A program made the translations under genes and the position numbers. From Symbiodinium natans (Eukaryota > Sar > Dinophyceae > Suessiales > Symbiodiniaceae), in the NCBI GenBank assembly GCA_905221605.1, contig CAJNDS010002216.1, positions 310,001 to 374,000 on the forward strand: a stretch of 64,000 nt of DNA. The letters run 5' to 3'. Every line of letters begins with the position of its first letter. Positions within the stretch are counted from its first letter, which is position 1. This document shows, one piece after another, positions 1 to 9,905 of the stretch. The notes beneath the pieces are model-generated. The model saw nothing but the letters and a program-made list of their open reading frames with translations. It was not told the DNA's origin and did not search any database.

Positions 1-40
1 GAACCAAAAAGAGGGTAAAGGGTACCACTGGGCTAAAAAG
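1..40. mobile_element. MITE family C, right end only
   Basis: The window opens inside the right terminus of a short inverted-repeat element (family C), which ends in CCACTGGGCTA. Fuller copies lie at 1488-1599, 17660-17771 and 50964-51077. The left part lies outside the window. Confidence 0.55.
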
Positions 41-284
41 ACCCTCAACAAAAACTCAAGGATTTCGTCTGCGAAGGCGAAGGCCACCTAGCAATGGAGC
101 TTGAGCGCTTCGAGGCTCCTAGCTGACGGGTGACACCAACCGCCGTGGCAAAGCCGTACTCACTCCTCTCCGCACCACATACTTAAGCCACCCTGTGTTG
201 CCGTGTAGGGACTAGGTCCGTTTAGGGTTCATGTTTAGGCCCTAAACTACCTAAGCTATAACCACCAAAGGTGCTCAGACTTGG

Positions 285-357
285 CGGATGTTTCACCAGG
301 GGCGGGGCCGAGCGTGAGGGTGAAGCCAAAAACGCCTTCCGACTCCACCTCCGGGAT
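285..357 (-). CDS. Putative exon, beta-rich carbohydrate-binding-like protein
   Basis: The minus frame reads EVESEGVFGFTLTLGPAPGE, which looks like a beta-rich protein segment. It follows, in transcript order, the GSFTNWE exon at 915-984, so the two could belong to one starch-binding-like domain. Splice ends were not resolved and the family is not secure. Confidence 0.35.
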
Positions 358-606
358 GCGGGGGCTTTAGGGTTCGAGAGTTCTAGTGGTTTCTGGAGGG
401 CTCGAGGGTTTCTGTATGCTTTCTAAGGCTTCATAAACTCTCTTATGATAGGGATATTCGGATATATAGGTGCTCTTAAATGTAGCGTTTAGGTTTTGGG
501 ATCGCAGGGTTAAGGTGTTGGAGCTTGGCGATTGCCTTCAAGGCGGACAGGGTACCTCAACGACCTAAAATGCCCGTCTCTTCACCAGCTCAGCCCTTGA
601 AGACAT

Positions 607-634
607 GTATACATATATATATATATATATATGA
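607..634. repeat. AT dinucleotide tract
   Basis: An uninterrupted run of about twelve TA units lies in a stretch without recognisable coding sequence (360-780). Confidence 0.9.
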
Positions 635-781
635 GTGTCATGGCATATCGTGGGGCTTGATTATAAGCATTCAGGGCTTCAGGTTGTAGCGCACAAGAGA
701 TAAAATCTGAAGTTGAGAAGTGCGGGAGAGGCATGTGGGTTCAGGGTGTAGGGTATAAGGAGGGTTTAGGGTTTAGGGTCT

Positions 782-900
782 ACAGTTTAGGGTTTAGGTT
801 TAGGGTTTAGGGTTTAGGGTTTAGGGTTTAGGGTTTAGGGTTTAGGGTTTAGGGTTTAGGGTTTAGGGTTTAGGGTTTAGGGTTTAGGGTTTAGGGTTTA
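782..900. repeat. TTTAGGG telomere-like array
   Basis: A near-perfect tandem array of the 7-mer lies internally, with unique sequence on both sides. A second, more degenerate block with TTTCGGG and TTTACGG variants covers 1002-1126. Confidence 0.95.
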
Positions 901-914
901 GGGGCTTGGAGGCT

Positions 915-984
915 CGAGGGCCTCCATCTTCACGGTGCGCTCCCAGTTGGTGAAGCTGCCGATGATGTGATACTCCTCCTGAAC
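915..984 (-). CDS. Putative exon with YHIIGSFTNWE motif
   Basis: The minus strand has a CGCAG acceptor followed by GTTCAGGAG, and reads VQEEYHIIGSFTNWERTVKM. The Y-x-I-x-G-S-x-x-x-W pattern resembles carbohydrate-binding/starch-binding-type domains found in algal proteins (family knowledge, not verified). The exon has balanced codons and high GC3, unlike its surroundings. Probable partners are the islands at 1615-1685 upstream and 285-357 downstream. Confidence 0.55.
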
Positions 985-1487
985 CTGCGGAGGAAGGGTT
1001 TGGGGTTTAGGGTTTAGGGTTTCGGGTTTCGGGTTTCGGGCTTAGGGTTTAGGGTTTACGGTTTAGGGTTTAGGGTTTAAGGTTTAGGGTTTAGGGTTTA
1101 GGGTGACTTAGGGTTTAGGGTTTAAGGGGATAAGATCGCGAAGCCCAAGCTCTCAGGATTTTATAGGGCTTGCATGTGCTCGTGCGTTAGATTTTACGGG
1201 TGCTTCAGCAGAACTCTCACAACCCAAAGCCGCAAGCCCGCTCCGTGAATCCCACCTCCAGCCCCCGATCTCTTAACCCACACCCCTAACCCAAACCAAA
1301 TCAAACCCACGCCTTAAATGAAGGCCGTGAGCGTCTAGGATAACAAGTTGGGGAGCTGAGATCCCTGCTCTCGGCCCCGCTCCATACGCATGTTCAGGAG
1401 GTTCAGTCTGTTATCAATCGTATAGGGCCCTATAGTCCTCCTTATAGAACGCAATTGAGAACCTAAACTTCAGATCTCTCGAACGAA

Positions 1488-1599
1488 CTTGGTAGCCCAG
1501 TAACCATATTACTGCAAGGGCACCTTTCTTGGGGTGAGCTACTTATAAGAGAACCCATAACCCAAAACAAAGGCTAAAGGGTTCCGCTGGGCCACCAAG
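1488..1599. mobile_element. MITE family C, full copy
   Basis: The terminal inverted repeats are CTTGGTAGCCCAG and CTGGGCCACCAAG, about 112 bp apart. The interior resembles the copies at 17.7 and 51.0 kb (AAGGGCACC, CTTATAAGAGAACC). It lies about 15 bp from the exon-like island at 1615, so it is probably intronic. Confidence 0.7.
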
Positions 1600-1614
1600 C
1601 AAAGGTCAGGGATT

Positions 1615-1685
1615 GGCCACGGGGCTCCCCCGGCCTGTGTGCGCTTGCCCTGGGCGAAGAAGCGCAGCGGCTGGCCTGGCACTTC
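1615..1685 (-). CDS. Putative exon, unknown protein
   Basis: The minus frame reads PGQPLRFFAQGKRTQAGGAP, GC-rich and protein-like. A plausible acceptor (CGAAG) precedes it. It is probably upstream of the GSFTNWE exon in the same transcript. No domain recognised. Confidence 0.4.
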
Positions 1686-1696
1686 GTTGGGTTGCA

Positions 1697-1783
1697 AGTG
1701 CAGCTATACTTGGGTTATAAGTACAGTTATAATTGGGTGATATGTGCAGTTCTACTTAGGTTATAAGTACAGCTATAATTGCA
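1697..1783. mobile_element. MITE family A, degenerate fragment
   Basis: Repeated TTATAAGTACAGTTATAATTG motifs match the interior of family A (36288-36411, 58131-58273). The GGTTCATGG termini are missing. Confidence 0.45.
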
Positions 1784-2384
1784 ATGGATTAGATGTGCAG
1801 TGGGTCATTTTGCCACCTCCAACCCTCTACCGCTCCCAGGGTTGAACGAGACCAAGGTTCAGGGGTTTAGGGCCACTGGGACCTTACTAAGTATTACTAA
1901 GCCAACGTCCCAAACGGCGCAACCGCGCGGGACTCGTCCAGCCGAGCCTGTGGCTTTCGACTGCGCCTGCCATGCACGAGCAGATTAGAGGGCTTGTAGG
2001 GCGGAAGCTCAGTCACTGTCTGTTTTCTTGCAGGGTCTAGGGCGCTCGGGTTTATGAGGTGTAAGGATTGGGGTTGAGGACGCCCATTTATGAACACGTT
2101 AGTTGTGATGGTTGGGTCTCGGGTTGAGGGCTTATAGTGTTCAGGAATTACGAGCTTTTGCTTCCGTATGTCCAGCAGCGACACTATGGAGCATTATAGC
2201 TGGAAGAGTTGCCACCCTTGACACGATTTGAAGGATATTCTTCTCCACAACCCCCCCCCCCCCCCCTGCCCCAATTTGCTGCTTCCTACAGCAGCCAGAA
2301 CTCCTCCTACCACACGCCGCTCGCGACCTCGTCTCTGATACAAGTGCTGGTTCCCTAAACTTCAGCCCCCTTGAGCTCTAAACA

Positions 2385-2506
2385 CTAAACTCTGAACCCT
2401 ACACCCTAAACCCTAAACCCTACACCGTCCTACACCCTAAACCCTAAACCCACAACCCTAAACCCTGAACCCTAAACCCTGACCCTAAACCCTGACCCTA
2501 AACCGA
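2385..2506. repeat. Degenerate CCCTAAA tract
   Basis: Imperfect CCCTAAA/CCCTGAA/CCCTACA units run immediately left of the island at 2533-2588. Between 1800 and 2385 I see no convincing gene; a poly-C run lies at about 2251-2266. Confidence 0.85.
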
Positions 2507-2532
2507 GCTCTCAAGTTTTCATAGCGCCTGTG

Positions 2533-2588
2533 GTTGAGGTGGCGAGCCGGTGAGCAACAAGTGCACACTGGTGCCACTGCTGCCGAAC
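2533..2588 (-). CDS. Putative exon, unknown protein
   Basis: A pyrimidine-rich tract ending GGCGCAG precedes GTTCGGCAG. The frame reads VRQQWHQCALVAHRLATST. It has CCCTAAA repeats on its left and TTTAGGG repeats on its right, as do most other exons here. No domain recognised. Confidence 0.4.
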
Positions 2589-2649
2589 CTGCGCCAGCAG
2601 GTCAGATGCAGGCAATATAGGGGCCTTCATGGTTTAGGGATTAGGGTTT

Positions 2650-2936
2650 AGGGCTACTATAGGGGCCTCGATAATTGGAATAGGGTTTTGGGGGTTATGC
2701 GGACCGAAGTCTGTGCGATGAAGGTGAAACAGAGTGTTTTGTACACTCACAAGAATATCATTCAAGACTCATACTTTAAAGGATGTGAAGAATGCGTTGT
2801 AAAGAAGCCTCAATAGCAACGAAAGAGTTGTGCCACTCGCGGTAGGTCGAATCAGCAAGGTATACTGATATAGTATAATTACAAAGGGACCCGAAGTGCA
2901 TACCATTAGAAACTATTCCGACCCCTATAGTACTGG
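2650..2936. mobile_element. MITE family E, split copy
   Basis: The left half (2650-2695, TATAGGGGCC...GGGTTTTGGGGGTTATG) and right half (2865-2936, TATAGTATAATTACAAAGGGACC...CCGACCCCTATA) match the intact copy at 61659-61765. About 170 bp separate them. The 3' end of the LAGLIDADG ORF lies in the gap and the right half. Confidence 0.6.
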
Positions 2937-4326
2937 ACCCACTCGCAGTGGGCGTCGAGTTTGCCAAGAGCTTGCTAGAACAAGTTTCCTCTGCACGTGG
3001 CATTCTAATCACCGGCTCTGAGGTCGGCAAGTTTGGCAGGCTGTGTAGCTTGCAAATGTAGTCATGGAGCTGCTGGTTCTCAAGACGTGCTTTGAGCAGC
3101 GCATGATTGCTCCTCAAGCATTCGACCTCCTGCAACTTTGACGCCGCTTGGTGCACCTCCCCTCGTCGCTTCAAGTATGCCACCTGATTCAGGAATGCTT
3201 GAATCTCGTGCGCTCTGCGCAAACCATCCTCGTCAAGCCTCTTGCCAAACTTCTGGTTGCCGACATGCTCTTCCAGTGTTGCGCGAACCTGTGCTGCATT
3301 CGCACGTGTCAAGCTCATTGCGGTCTTTGCCTGCTCTGCTTTGCAGAGTAAGCCTGTTGCTAGCATGCGATGCAGCACCTGTTTGCAAACCTGCGTAGGG
3401 CCCAAAATAAGTCGGAAATTCGGGCCATCGCGACGAACTCGGACATCCAGACTGAAGCGCTGCACCAGAAAACCTTTCAAACAATCCAGTACTGTGACGT
3501 ATTTCTGAGATACACATAATCTAAAATATTTAAGCTTCCCTCCTCCACAGCCCTGCTGTATGTGCCCTTCTGCATCGAAGAACCCAGTGAAGTACTCCAT
3601 CGTGCAATGCCCCACCACAGCAGAATCGTACTTCTTTAATAGCTGTAGCTCCTCCTTGATGTGTTGTCTTTGTGCCTTCTTGTACTGAGGCCATGCAGCT
3701 ACTAAGTGGAGCTGCTTTTGTTTGGTGATGCTATACGGCGCCAGAAGTGTAGCGGCATGGCAAGCTTTCTGGCCGCACACTTCCCATTTCAACACCGGCC
3801 GACACAACCCCACTCCATCACACTGGCGCCTCACGCTCCCACCGAACAGATCAAGGAACAACAACAAGACTCCAGCTTGGTTGACGGACTGCTCTACTGT
3901 CAACATGCACCGAGCAGACGGGCCAACGCATCCATCGCCATCGAAAAATCCAGCCAAATATCTCAATCTTGCTGATGTGGACAAGCCCAGAGCGCAGGCA
4001 GGAAGGTCTGCCTGTCGACAAGGCAACTCATACACCCTGCCACCCACCTCGAAGGATTCTAGCCTGGGCCACCGCATGGTCTTTAGAAGAGCACGGAGCC
4101 GGTGGTTCTTCTTCACCACATCCTGCAAAGAGTCCCCGGATGTGACAACCAAAGGCGATACATTTGCTACAGTGTTGTTTTGCGACGATGCAGCTTCGGA
4201 AGAGCGATGCTGCAAAGTTGCGGCAAGGGTCCGAGCCGAGGAGACTGCCACCTGATGAGGGTGAACTCCAAGTTTTCGTCGCACAAGCGGCTCTGCTAGG
4301 AAAAGACATGCAGGAGCACGCATCAA
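2776..4326 (-). CDS. LAGLIDADG homing endonuclease-like protein
   Basis: This is a 516-codon intronless ORF. Two LAGLIDADG-type helices are visible: LAGFFDGDG at residues 124-132 and FTGFFDAEG at 246-254. Each has the acidic residue that normally binds metal, and the spacing of about 120 residues is typical of single-chain two-motif enzymes. The expected downstream strand/helix pattern follows each motif (MLTVEQS; LCVSQKYVTVLDCLKGFL). Residues 1-115 form an extra N-terminal region, and about 360-440 is helical with heptad-like leucines. The last 50 residues or so are encoded by MITE family E sequence. Known relatives cut DNA at long sites and usually reside in introns or as inteins. I see no intein splicing motifs and no group I intron core. 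A catalytically active, domesticated or decayed protein are all possible. Confidence 0.8.
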   Translation of the reverse strand: MMRAPACLFLAEPLVRRKLGVHPHQVAVSSARTLAATLQHRSSEAASSQNNTVANVSPLVVTSGDSLQDVVKKNHRLRALLKTMRWPRLESFEVGGRVYELPCRQADLPACALGLSTSARLRYLAGFFDGDGCVGPSARCMLTVEQSVNQAGVLLLFLDLFGGSVRRQCDGVGLCRPVLKWEVCGQKACHAATLLAPYSITKQKQLHLVAAWPQYKKAQRQHIKEELQLLKKYDSAVVGHCTMEYFTGFFDAEGHIQQGCGGGKLKYFRLCVSQKYVTVLDCLKGFLVQRFSLDVRVRRDGPNFRLILGPTQVCKQVLHRMLATGLLCKAEQAKTAMSLTRANAAQVRATLEEHVGNQKFGKRLDEDGLRRAHEIQAFLNQVAYLKRRGEVHQAASKLQEVECLRSNHALLKARLENQQLHDYICKLHSLPNLPTSEPVIRMPRAEETCSSKLLANSTPTASGSSTIGVGIVSNGMHFGSLCNYTISVYLADSTYREWHNSFVAIEASLQRILHIL

Positions 4327-4800
4327 TCACGCTTCCAGAGTTCAGTTGGCAATGTGAGTCTAGCTGGAAGTCTAGCAGAGTTCTCCCGTCCTGCTTCTCA
4401 TGTGCGGGGGCTGGAGGGGCTGGGGACAATTTGGCCACGACCAATCGAAGGTGGCTGGCAGTCATACGTTGCACCATCCAGCACATCTATGTATGTGGAA
4501 GGCCGAATCAAGCCGAATCATACAAAGGATGCCACATGCACAATACTGCAGATTTAAGCCCGTACCCCCACAGACCAAGACAACGTCATCCGCAAAAGCA
4601 ACGCTCCCAGCGAACAGCGGGGCCAAAGCCCACCCAAACTTCGGACCCGCAAAGCCTCACAAAGCTATCAGGGACTTCGGGTCCGGAGAGTTGAGGGTTT
4701 CAAGTTTTTGGTTTGACGGCTTTGGGATATTGGGATTTGTAGGATCTGGGCCTCTCTGAAGCTCGAAAAGGTGAGTCTTCTAGGAAGTCAGGGGAGCTCC
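4327..4800. other. No convincing gene; 5' flank of LAGLIDADG ORF
   Basis: Several overlapping frames are open but none shows a recognisable domain. The stretch may hold the promoter or 5' leader of the LAGLIDADG ORF. CCCTAAA units begin at about 4830. Confidence 0.4.
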
Positions 4801-5136
4801 TGTTCTTCTGGAGGCCGGGCCAGGCCCGAAACCCTAAACCCTAAACTCGCATGGCATCCTCGGCCTTGTCAGCCCGAACCCCAAAAGCAATCCCCAAAAC
4901 ATACTCCCTGTCACTACACTAGGGAAGTAGACCCTATAACTTATTATGCAACCCCCAAAGCCCTAAAAACAAAATCCACAAGCTGCCTAACCTACCCAAG
5001 TCCAAACTACCTAACACACAAAACAGCCCAGACCCCTCAACTCCGAACCTCGCCCTTCGAACCCAAATCCCTAAGCCCTAAGCCCTAAGCCCTAAACAGA
5101 ATGCTACAAAAGCCCTGGTCTCGATGGCATCTGCAG

Positions 5137-5201
5137 GGTGGCGCACGAGGAGACGCCCAGGGACTGCTGCAAGCAGGTGGCTTCCATGGCCTGGCATTCA
5201 A
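5137..5201 (+). CDS. Putative exon, plus strand
   Basis: TCTGCAG precedes GGTGGCGCAC, and the frame reads VAHEETPRDCCKQVASMAWH. Codon use is balanced. A poly-G tract (5230-5280) follows. No domain recognised. Confidence 0.35.
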
Positions 5202-5229
5202 GGGCGGGCCCCTTTTCTTTGCAGGGAGG

Positions 5230-5281
5230 GTCGGGGGGGTTGGGGGGGGGGGTGGGGGGGGGGGGGGGGGGGGGGGGGAGG
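5230..5281. repeat. Poly-G tract
   Basis: Long G runs are interrupted by a few T residues. Glycine-rich open frames across it are artefacts. Confidence 0.95.
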
Positions 5282-6244
5282 GGTCAGGGTGTTGGGGGCC
5301 CCCTAAACCCTAAACCCAAAGCCCTAAACCCTAAACCTTATCCCTAAACCCTAACACAAGGCCCATGAGGCTTAGGGTTTGGGGCTTGCATGGGGCTTAG
5401 GGTGCAGCTTGAGGATTGTTGGGCTTAATTGTTCAAGAGTCCGGGCCCACGAACCTTCTAGGGCTAGGGTTTCAAGTTCAGGGTTGAGGGTTGTGAGTTC
5501 GGGGCTCAGGATGTGGTCGCCTGGCTACTACAAGAAGACGTGTCGGACGACTCTTCTGAAACCGGCTGATCCATCGCGCAATGTGGACCCTTAAACGCCT
5601 CAAACCCCGAACCTCAAACCCCGAACCCCAAAAGCCCGGAACCTCAGATCCCTACGAAAAAACACAACCCAAACCCCTCAAGCCTTCACCCACGTGACCC
5701 TCAATCCCGAACTCAACTACAGAACTCCAGGCACAAGAAGAGGCCACTTTCCCCTCGGCGGCTCTGCGCTAGAGCAAGGGGTTATACACTATGTACAGAC
5801 CCAGACTGCGGGGAGGATCTAGAAAAACGAACCTCCTTAAGGGGTTCGATAAAGTATAACCACACAGATGCTGGATATTAAATTGAGGGGCTTCTACTGC
5901 TTGCTAAATCCTCCCACAGGTCTGGGGAACTCCACGTGATGGCAGTTGCAGAGTTGCATGAGGCCTATTTAGGATTGAAGGTTTGTGGGTTCGGCTTTCC
6001 TCCTCTCAGTCCTTAAGCACCAGTGAGCTGGTCCTGATGATAGTCAGCTCTGCCCGGGTGCGACACCAACATGGCGTAAGAGATTGCGGAGCTGTGCTTT
6101 TTGCAGCAGCTCGCGCAACCAAGAAGGGATACTTAGTTGTCGGGCCAGGGTTCGGCTTGTATGCTGCGAAGTCAGGGTATAGGGTTTAGGGTTTAGGGTT
6201 TAGGGTTTGGTTTAGCGCATATCGCTGCACGCCCCCAATTTCAG

Positions 6245-6370
6245 GCATGCTGCGACGCGCACAACGCACGTGTAGACAGCGAGTCGAACGTTGAGACAGA
6301 TCTCAAGGCCTCACGCCGGCCTCTGCTTGCCCTTCAGCCTCAGATGCAAACCAGGAGCTGGGCCACAACC
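6245..6370 (+). CDS. Putative exon, plus strand, unknown protein
   Basis: A TTTCAG acceptor precedes GCATGCTGCG. The frame is open for about 42 codons and includes ACCDAHNARVDSESNVETDL. The three minus frames all carry stops, which favours the plus strand. CCCTGAA/CCCTAAA repeats follow directly. No family recognised. Confidence 0.45.
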
Positions 6371-6514
6371 CTGAACCCTAAACCCTAAACCCTAAACCCT
6401 AAACCTAAACCCTAAACCCACTCAGCAAGGCTCCGGGAGACAAGGCTTTGAGTTCTTTAAGGGCTTTCCGGTGGTTGGGCTGCAAGGCTTAAGGCTTCAG
6501 GTCTCCTGGTTGGG

Positions 6515-6672
6515 TTTAGGGTTTGGGGCTTAGGGTTTAGGGTTTGGGGTTAGGGTTTGGGGTTTGGGGTTTGGGGTTTGGGGTTTGGGGTTTGGGGTTT
6601 AGGGTTTAGGGTTTAGGGTTTAGGGTTTAGGGTCCAGGGTTTAGGGTCCAGGGTTTAGGGTTTAGGGTTTGG
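6515..6672. repeat. Array of TTTGGGG and TTTAGGG variants
   Basis: At least six consecutive TTTGGGG units lie inside a TTTAGGG array, with GGGTCCA variants at the right end. Confidence 0.95.
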
Positions 6673-7164
6673 CTTCAGCTCCTGTTTGGGTCCCAACGTT
6701 TCACAGAGGCTCAAGCACATCAACTTTTTTGGATTATTTGAGCTGAGAGCGCGTTTAGACCTTTCAACTAGCGGCTTGAGCCGGAGGCTCTTAAATTTAG
6801 GGTTAGGGTGTAGGGTTCGGGTGTAAGGAGTGGGTTTAGCTACACTTCACCTCATGTGCAGCTACAGCACGATGTAGCACCGATGACTGTGGGTGCTCAT
6901 GGCTCAGTGGGAGACCAAACCGGGAGACCCGAGCGAGGACAAGAGCTCAACATCAAAAATAAACACGCCGAGGGAACAAACTAAGCACAAACCACTCCTA
7001 AACCCTACCAGCCCTGCACCATAACCCCCTCCCCCTCCCAAAAAAAACACAAAAACAAAAGCCCTGAAATCTAACACATAAGCCCTGAACACGAAACCCT
7101 GCTAGTAAAACCCTACAAGCCCTAAACCCTAAACGCTAAACCCTAAACCCTAAACCCTAAACCG

Positions 7165-7232
7165 CCAGGCGAAGGGCGCGTCGGCTTCGATCTCCTCCGC
7201 CTCCTCCTCGGAGTTCTCGGCCTCGGCCGCCT
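7165..7232 (-). CDS. Putative exon, acidic protein
   Basis: The minus frame reads QAAEAENSEEEAEEIEADAP. The island is bracketed by CCCTAAA (left) and GGG-rich repeats (right). Its composition fits a low-complexity acidic linker, so function cannot be assigned. Confidence 0.45.
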
Positions 7233-7261
7233 GCTTGGAAGAGAGGGTTCATAGGCTTGCA

Positions 7262-7378
7262 GATGTTTATAGGGTTATTATAGGGTTATTATAGGGCAAT
7301 TATAGGGTTAATATAGGGTTATTATAGGGCAATGATAGGGTTAATATAGGGTTATTATAGGGTTGTTATAGGGTTGAG
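7262..7378. repeat. GGGTTATTATA short tandem repeat
   Basis: Around ten degenerate units of TTATAGGG(T/C)(T/A)A lie here, an expanded variant of the telomere-like unit. Confidence 0.8.
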
Positions 7379-7506
7379 GGTTTAGGGTTCAGGGTTTTTT
7401 GGGATAGGGTTTGGCGGGTTTAGGGTTTATAGGGTTATTGTAGGGTTTAGAAGGGTTTCTAAAGGGGTTATACTCGGGATAGGTTTAGAGGGGGGTTTCT
7501 AGGGGC

Positions 7507-7830
7507 TCAGGCATCACGCTTCCAACATGATGTTTACCTGCAGTTTTCCACCCACGTCGGCGCTTAGGATTGTTCGTGGCGTCAAAACAAGATCGGAGGA
7601 TCAACTCGTCACGACGGTTCAGGGTTTAGGGTTTAGGGTTTAGGTTTAGGGTTTAGGGTATAGGGAGCAGGCTGGGGCTTTCTGCCAGTCGTCTTCCCAT
7701 AATCTCTCCAACACATCATGATTCGCCACATTTTGCCTGCAGTTTGAGTGCCGCGTTGGCGCTTAGGACTTTCATGAGCTCGGCAGGCTCTGTTGCGGTG
7801 GCCAAAGCGAGATCGCAGGATCAATGGAGG
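7507..7830. repeat. Diverged direct duplication of about 120 bp
   Basis: The segments around 7507-7600 and 7700-7826 share the order CATGAT, TACCTGCAGTTT or TGCCTGCAGTTT, GGCGCTTAGGA and AAGATCGGAGGATCAA or GAGATCGCAGGATCAA. A telomere-like tract separates them. Neither copy shows a clear coding frame. Confidence 0.6.
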
Positions 7831-8263
7831 ACAAGAATTGGCTAGCCGCAGCCCCTGCCTTAGGCTGGGTCACCACACTTGCGATATCTGTCACGCAAAT
7901 GTGCTGCACGTTGTTGAAACATAGCCCTCTGCAAGTCTTCTTGCCACCATCTCTCCGCCACCCGTGTCCTGTGCAACTCACGACTCTGCTTCGATGTTGC
8001 AAATCTTGCAGTGCACGCCGGGTTCCCCTTATAATGCTTAGGGTTTGCTGTTTAGGGTTTAGGGTTTAGGGTTTAGGGTTTAGGGTTTAGGGTATTTAGG
8101 GTTTCCGCAAAGAAACCACAAAGGCTTCGCCGGCACCGCACCTTTCTGCTGTGGGAAAGATCTCATTACCCGTGTTCAAACCTTGACTTGCGTCATGCCC
8201 AAGTTCATGAAGAATGCATGATCATTAACGTTTGCAGTCTGGGTTTTGAGGTTTAGGATTTAG

Positions 8264-9060
8264 GGTTTAGGGGCAGGGAGTGTAGGAGGGTTTGAAGGCC
8301 TTGTAGAGCTTATAGGGCTTACAGGGCTTAAAGGGTTTTGAGATTTGGGGGTGTATAAAGCTTGTAGGGTTTAAAGGGTTTTAAGGCTTATGGGGTTAGG
8401 GTTTATAGGGTGAGGGTTTACAGGGCTTGTAGGGTTTATAGGCTTATAGAGATTAAGGCTGATGAAGGTCCAGAAGGGTTCAGGGTTCAGGGTTTAGGGC
8501 TTTAGGGCTTTAGGGCTTTAGGGCTTTAGGGCTTTCGGGCTTTAGGGCTTTAGGGCTTTAGGGGCTTTAAGGCTTTAGGGCTTTAGGGCTTGTAGGGATT
8601 ATTGGCCTGAAAGGGTTTAGGGCTTACAGGCCTTATAGGGTATAGGGTTTTAAGGTTTGGGGTTTGGGGGTTTCGGGAGTTTAGGGTTCATGGTTTAGGG
8701 TTTTAAGGTTTACGGTTCTGGGAGTTAGGGATTTATGGGTTAGTGCTTGTACGGTTTTAGGGGGGGGGGGAAGGGTTTGTGGGGCTTATAGGGTTGAGAG
8801 GGGTTTAGGGTTTATAGGGTTCATTGGGAAGGTTTTAAGGTGGTAAGGTTGAGGCTTTAGGGGTTTAAGGTTTGGGGATGTGTTTACAGGGTTTATAGGG
8901 TTTATAGAGCTTAGAGGGTTTAGTGAGTTTATAGGGCTAACAGGGGTTAGTTTTCGGGCTTATTGGGATAGGGGTTTATTGGGTTAAGGGTTTAGGGTAT
9001 AGGGTTTGGGCTTCAGGAGTAGGGCTTGCGGGTGTTTTGGGCTGGTGGTTTAGGGTTCTC
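8264..9060. repeat. Long degenerate G-rich telomere-like field
   Basis: About 800 bp are built from GGGTTTATAGGG, GGGCTTGTAGGG and AGGGCTTT units. About ten consecutive 8-mers (GGGCTTTA) occupy 8496-8590. I see no gene. Confidence 0.85.
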
Positions 9061-9105
9061 CCGCGAAAACCCTTAGGCTCAACGTGCCCTCAACGACCGC
9101 TTTTG

Positions 9106-9203
9106 GGTGGTTCTCTGAATTTGGATCCCTGTTGGGGCCTTTCTTTTGACGGTGCCTACTATCTGAAACCCCAAAAGGGACCCTAATTTAGAGAACTACC
9201 CAT
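9106..9203. mobile_element. MITE family D
   Basis: GGGTGGTTCTCTGAATTTGG at the left and CTAATTTAGAGAACTACCC at the right form imperfect terminal inverted repeats. Related copies are at 9826-9905 (partial), 12985-13085 (right part) and 46612-46712. Confidence 0.65.
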
Positions 9204-9528
9204 CTTTGGGGGGTCACCGGCTTGAACACAAGCCCTACACACCCCATAAGCCCTATGAACCCTGCAAGCCCCATAGGTCAAAAGCACCAGAGGCGGTCAA
9301 TGCTCGGGGCTTAGGGTTTAGATGGTTTAGATGGTTTAGATGGTTTAGGGGAAGGTGTCTATTTAGGGCCTAGGACTGCCGATTTGAGGGCTGTTTGGGC
9401 GGCCACGAATTGGTGTGCCCATGGCTAAAGGTGTTGTTTTGTCTCGGGTTTGAGGTCTAGGGTTGAGATGCGCCTGGTGCCACAGCCACAGCTAGCTAGG
9501 ATGCTGCCGAGCTGTTGAGGATGGATTT

Positions 9529-9740
9529 TTAAAGCTCTCCATAAATGAACCCCCTAAACCCCAAAAACGCTACAAAAGTCCCAGGGAGTTGCCTCTCTCA
9601 CTGTGTTTAAAGCTCTTTATAAGAACCCCAAAAGCCCCAAACCCCTACAAAGTCCCAGGGGGTTGCCTCTTTCACTGTAATAAGAACCCCAAAAAAACCC
9701 AAACCCTACAAAGTCCCAGGGAGCTGCCTCTTTCACTGTG
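9529..9740. repeat. Three tandem copies of a 65-75 bp unit
   Basis: Each copy carries AAGAACCCCAAAA, CTACAAAGTCCCAGGG and TTGCCTCT(T/C)TCACTGT in that order. The copies differ by small indels. Confidence 0.85.
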
Positions 9741-9800
9741 AGGAGGGCTACTCCACCGATGCGCACCTGGCCAAAGTAGCGGTTGCTGTGATCTTTTCAA
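9735..9800 (-). CDS. Possible exon downstream of the WD40 exons
   Basis: The minus frame reads DHSNRYFGQVRIGGVALLTV, like a beta-strand pair, and could follow the 10747-10803 exon. The plus frame (EEGYSTDAHLAKVAVAV) is also protein-like, so strand is undecided. Confidence 0.25.
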
Positions 9801-9825
9801 CACTGGGGTGTGGGGTCTTCAAGAA

Positions 9826-9905
9826 TTCATGTGGTCACTTCTCTGAATTATGATCCCTTTTTGGGTACACTGAATAAGAGAGGCCGCCTTACAATAGGGA
9901 CCCCA
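9826..9905. mobile_element. MITE family D fragment
   Basis: CACTTCTCTGAATTATGATCC and GGGACCCCAAAG match internal parts of family D. The right inverted repeat is lost. The surrounding 9810-10157 plus frame has no recognisable domain. Confidence 0.45.

Noticed and set aside
2776-4326. Intein
   Set aside because: No N-terminal Cys/Ser block or C-terminal HN-C/S/T splice motif, and no host extein sequence.
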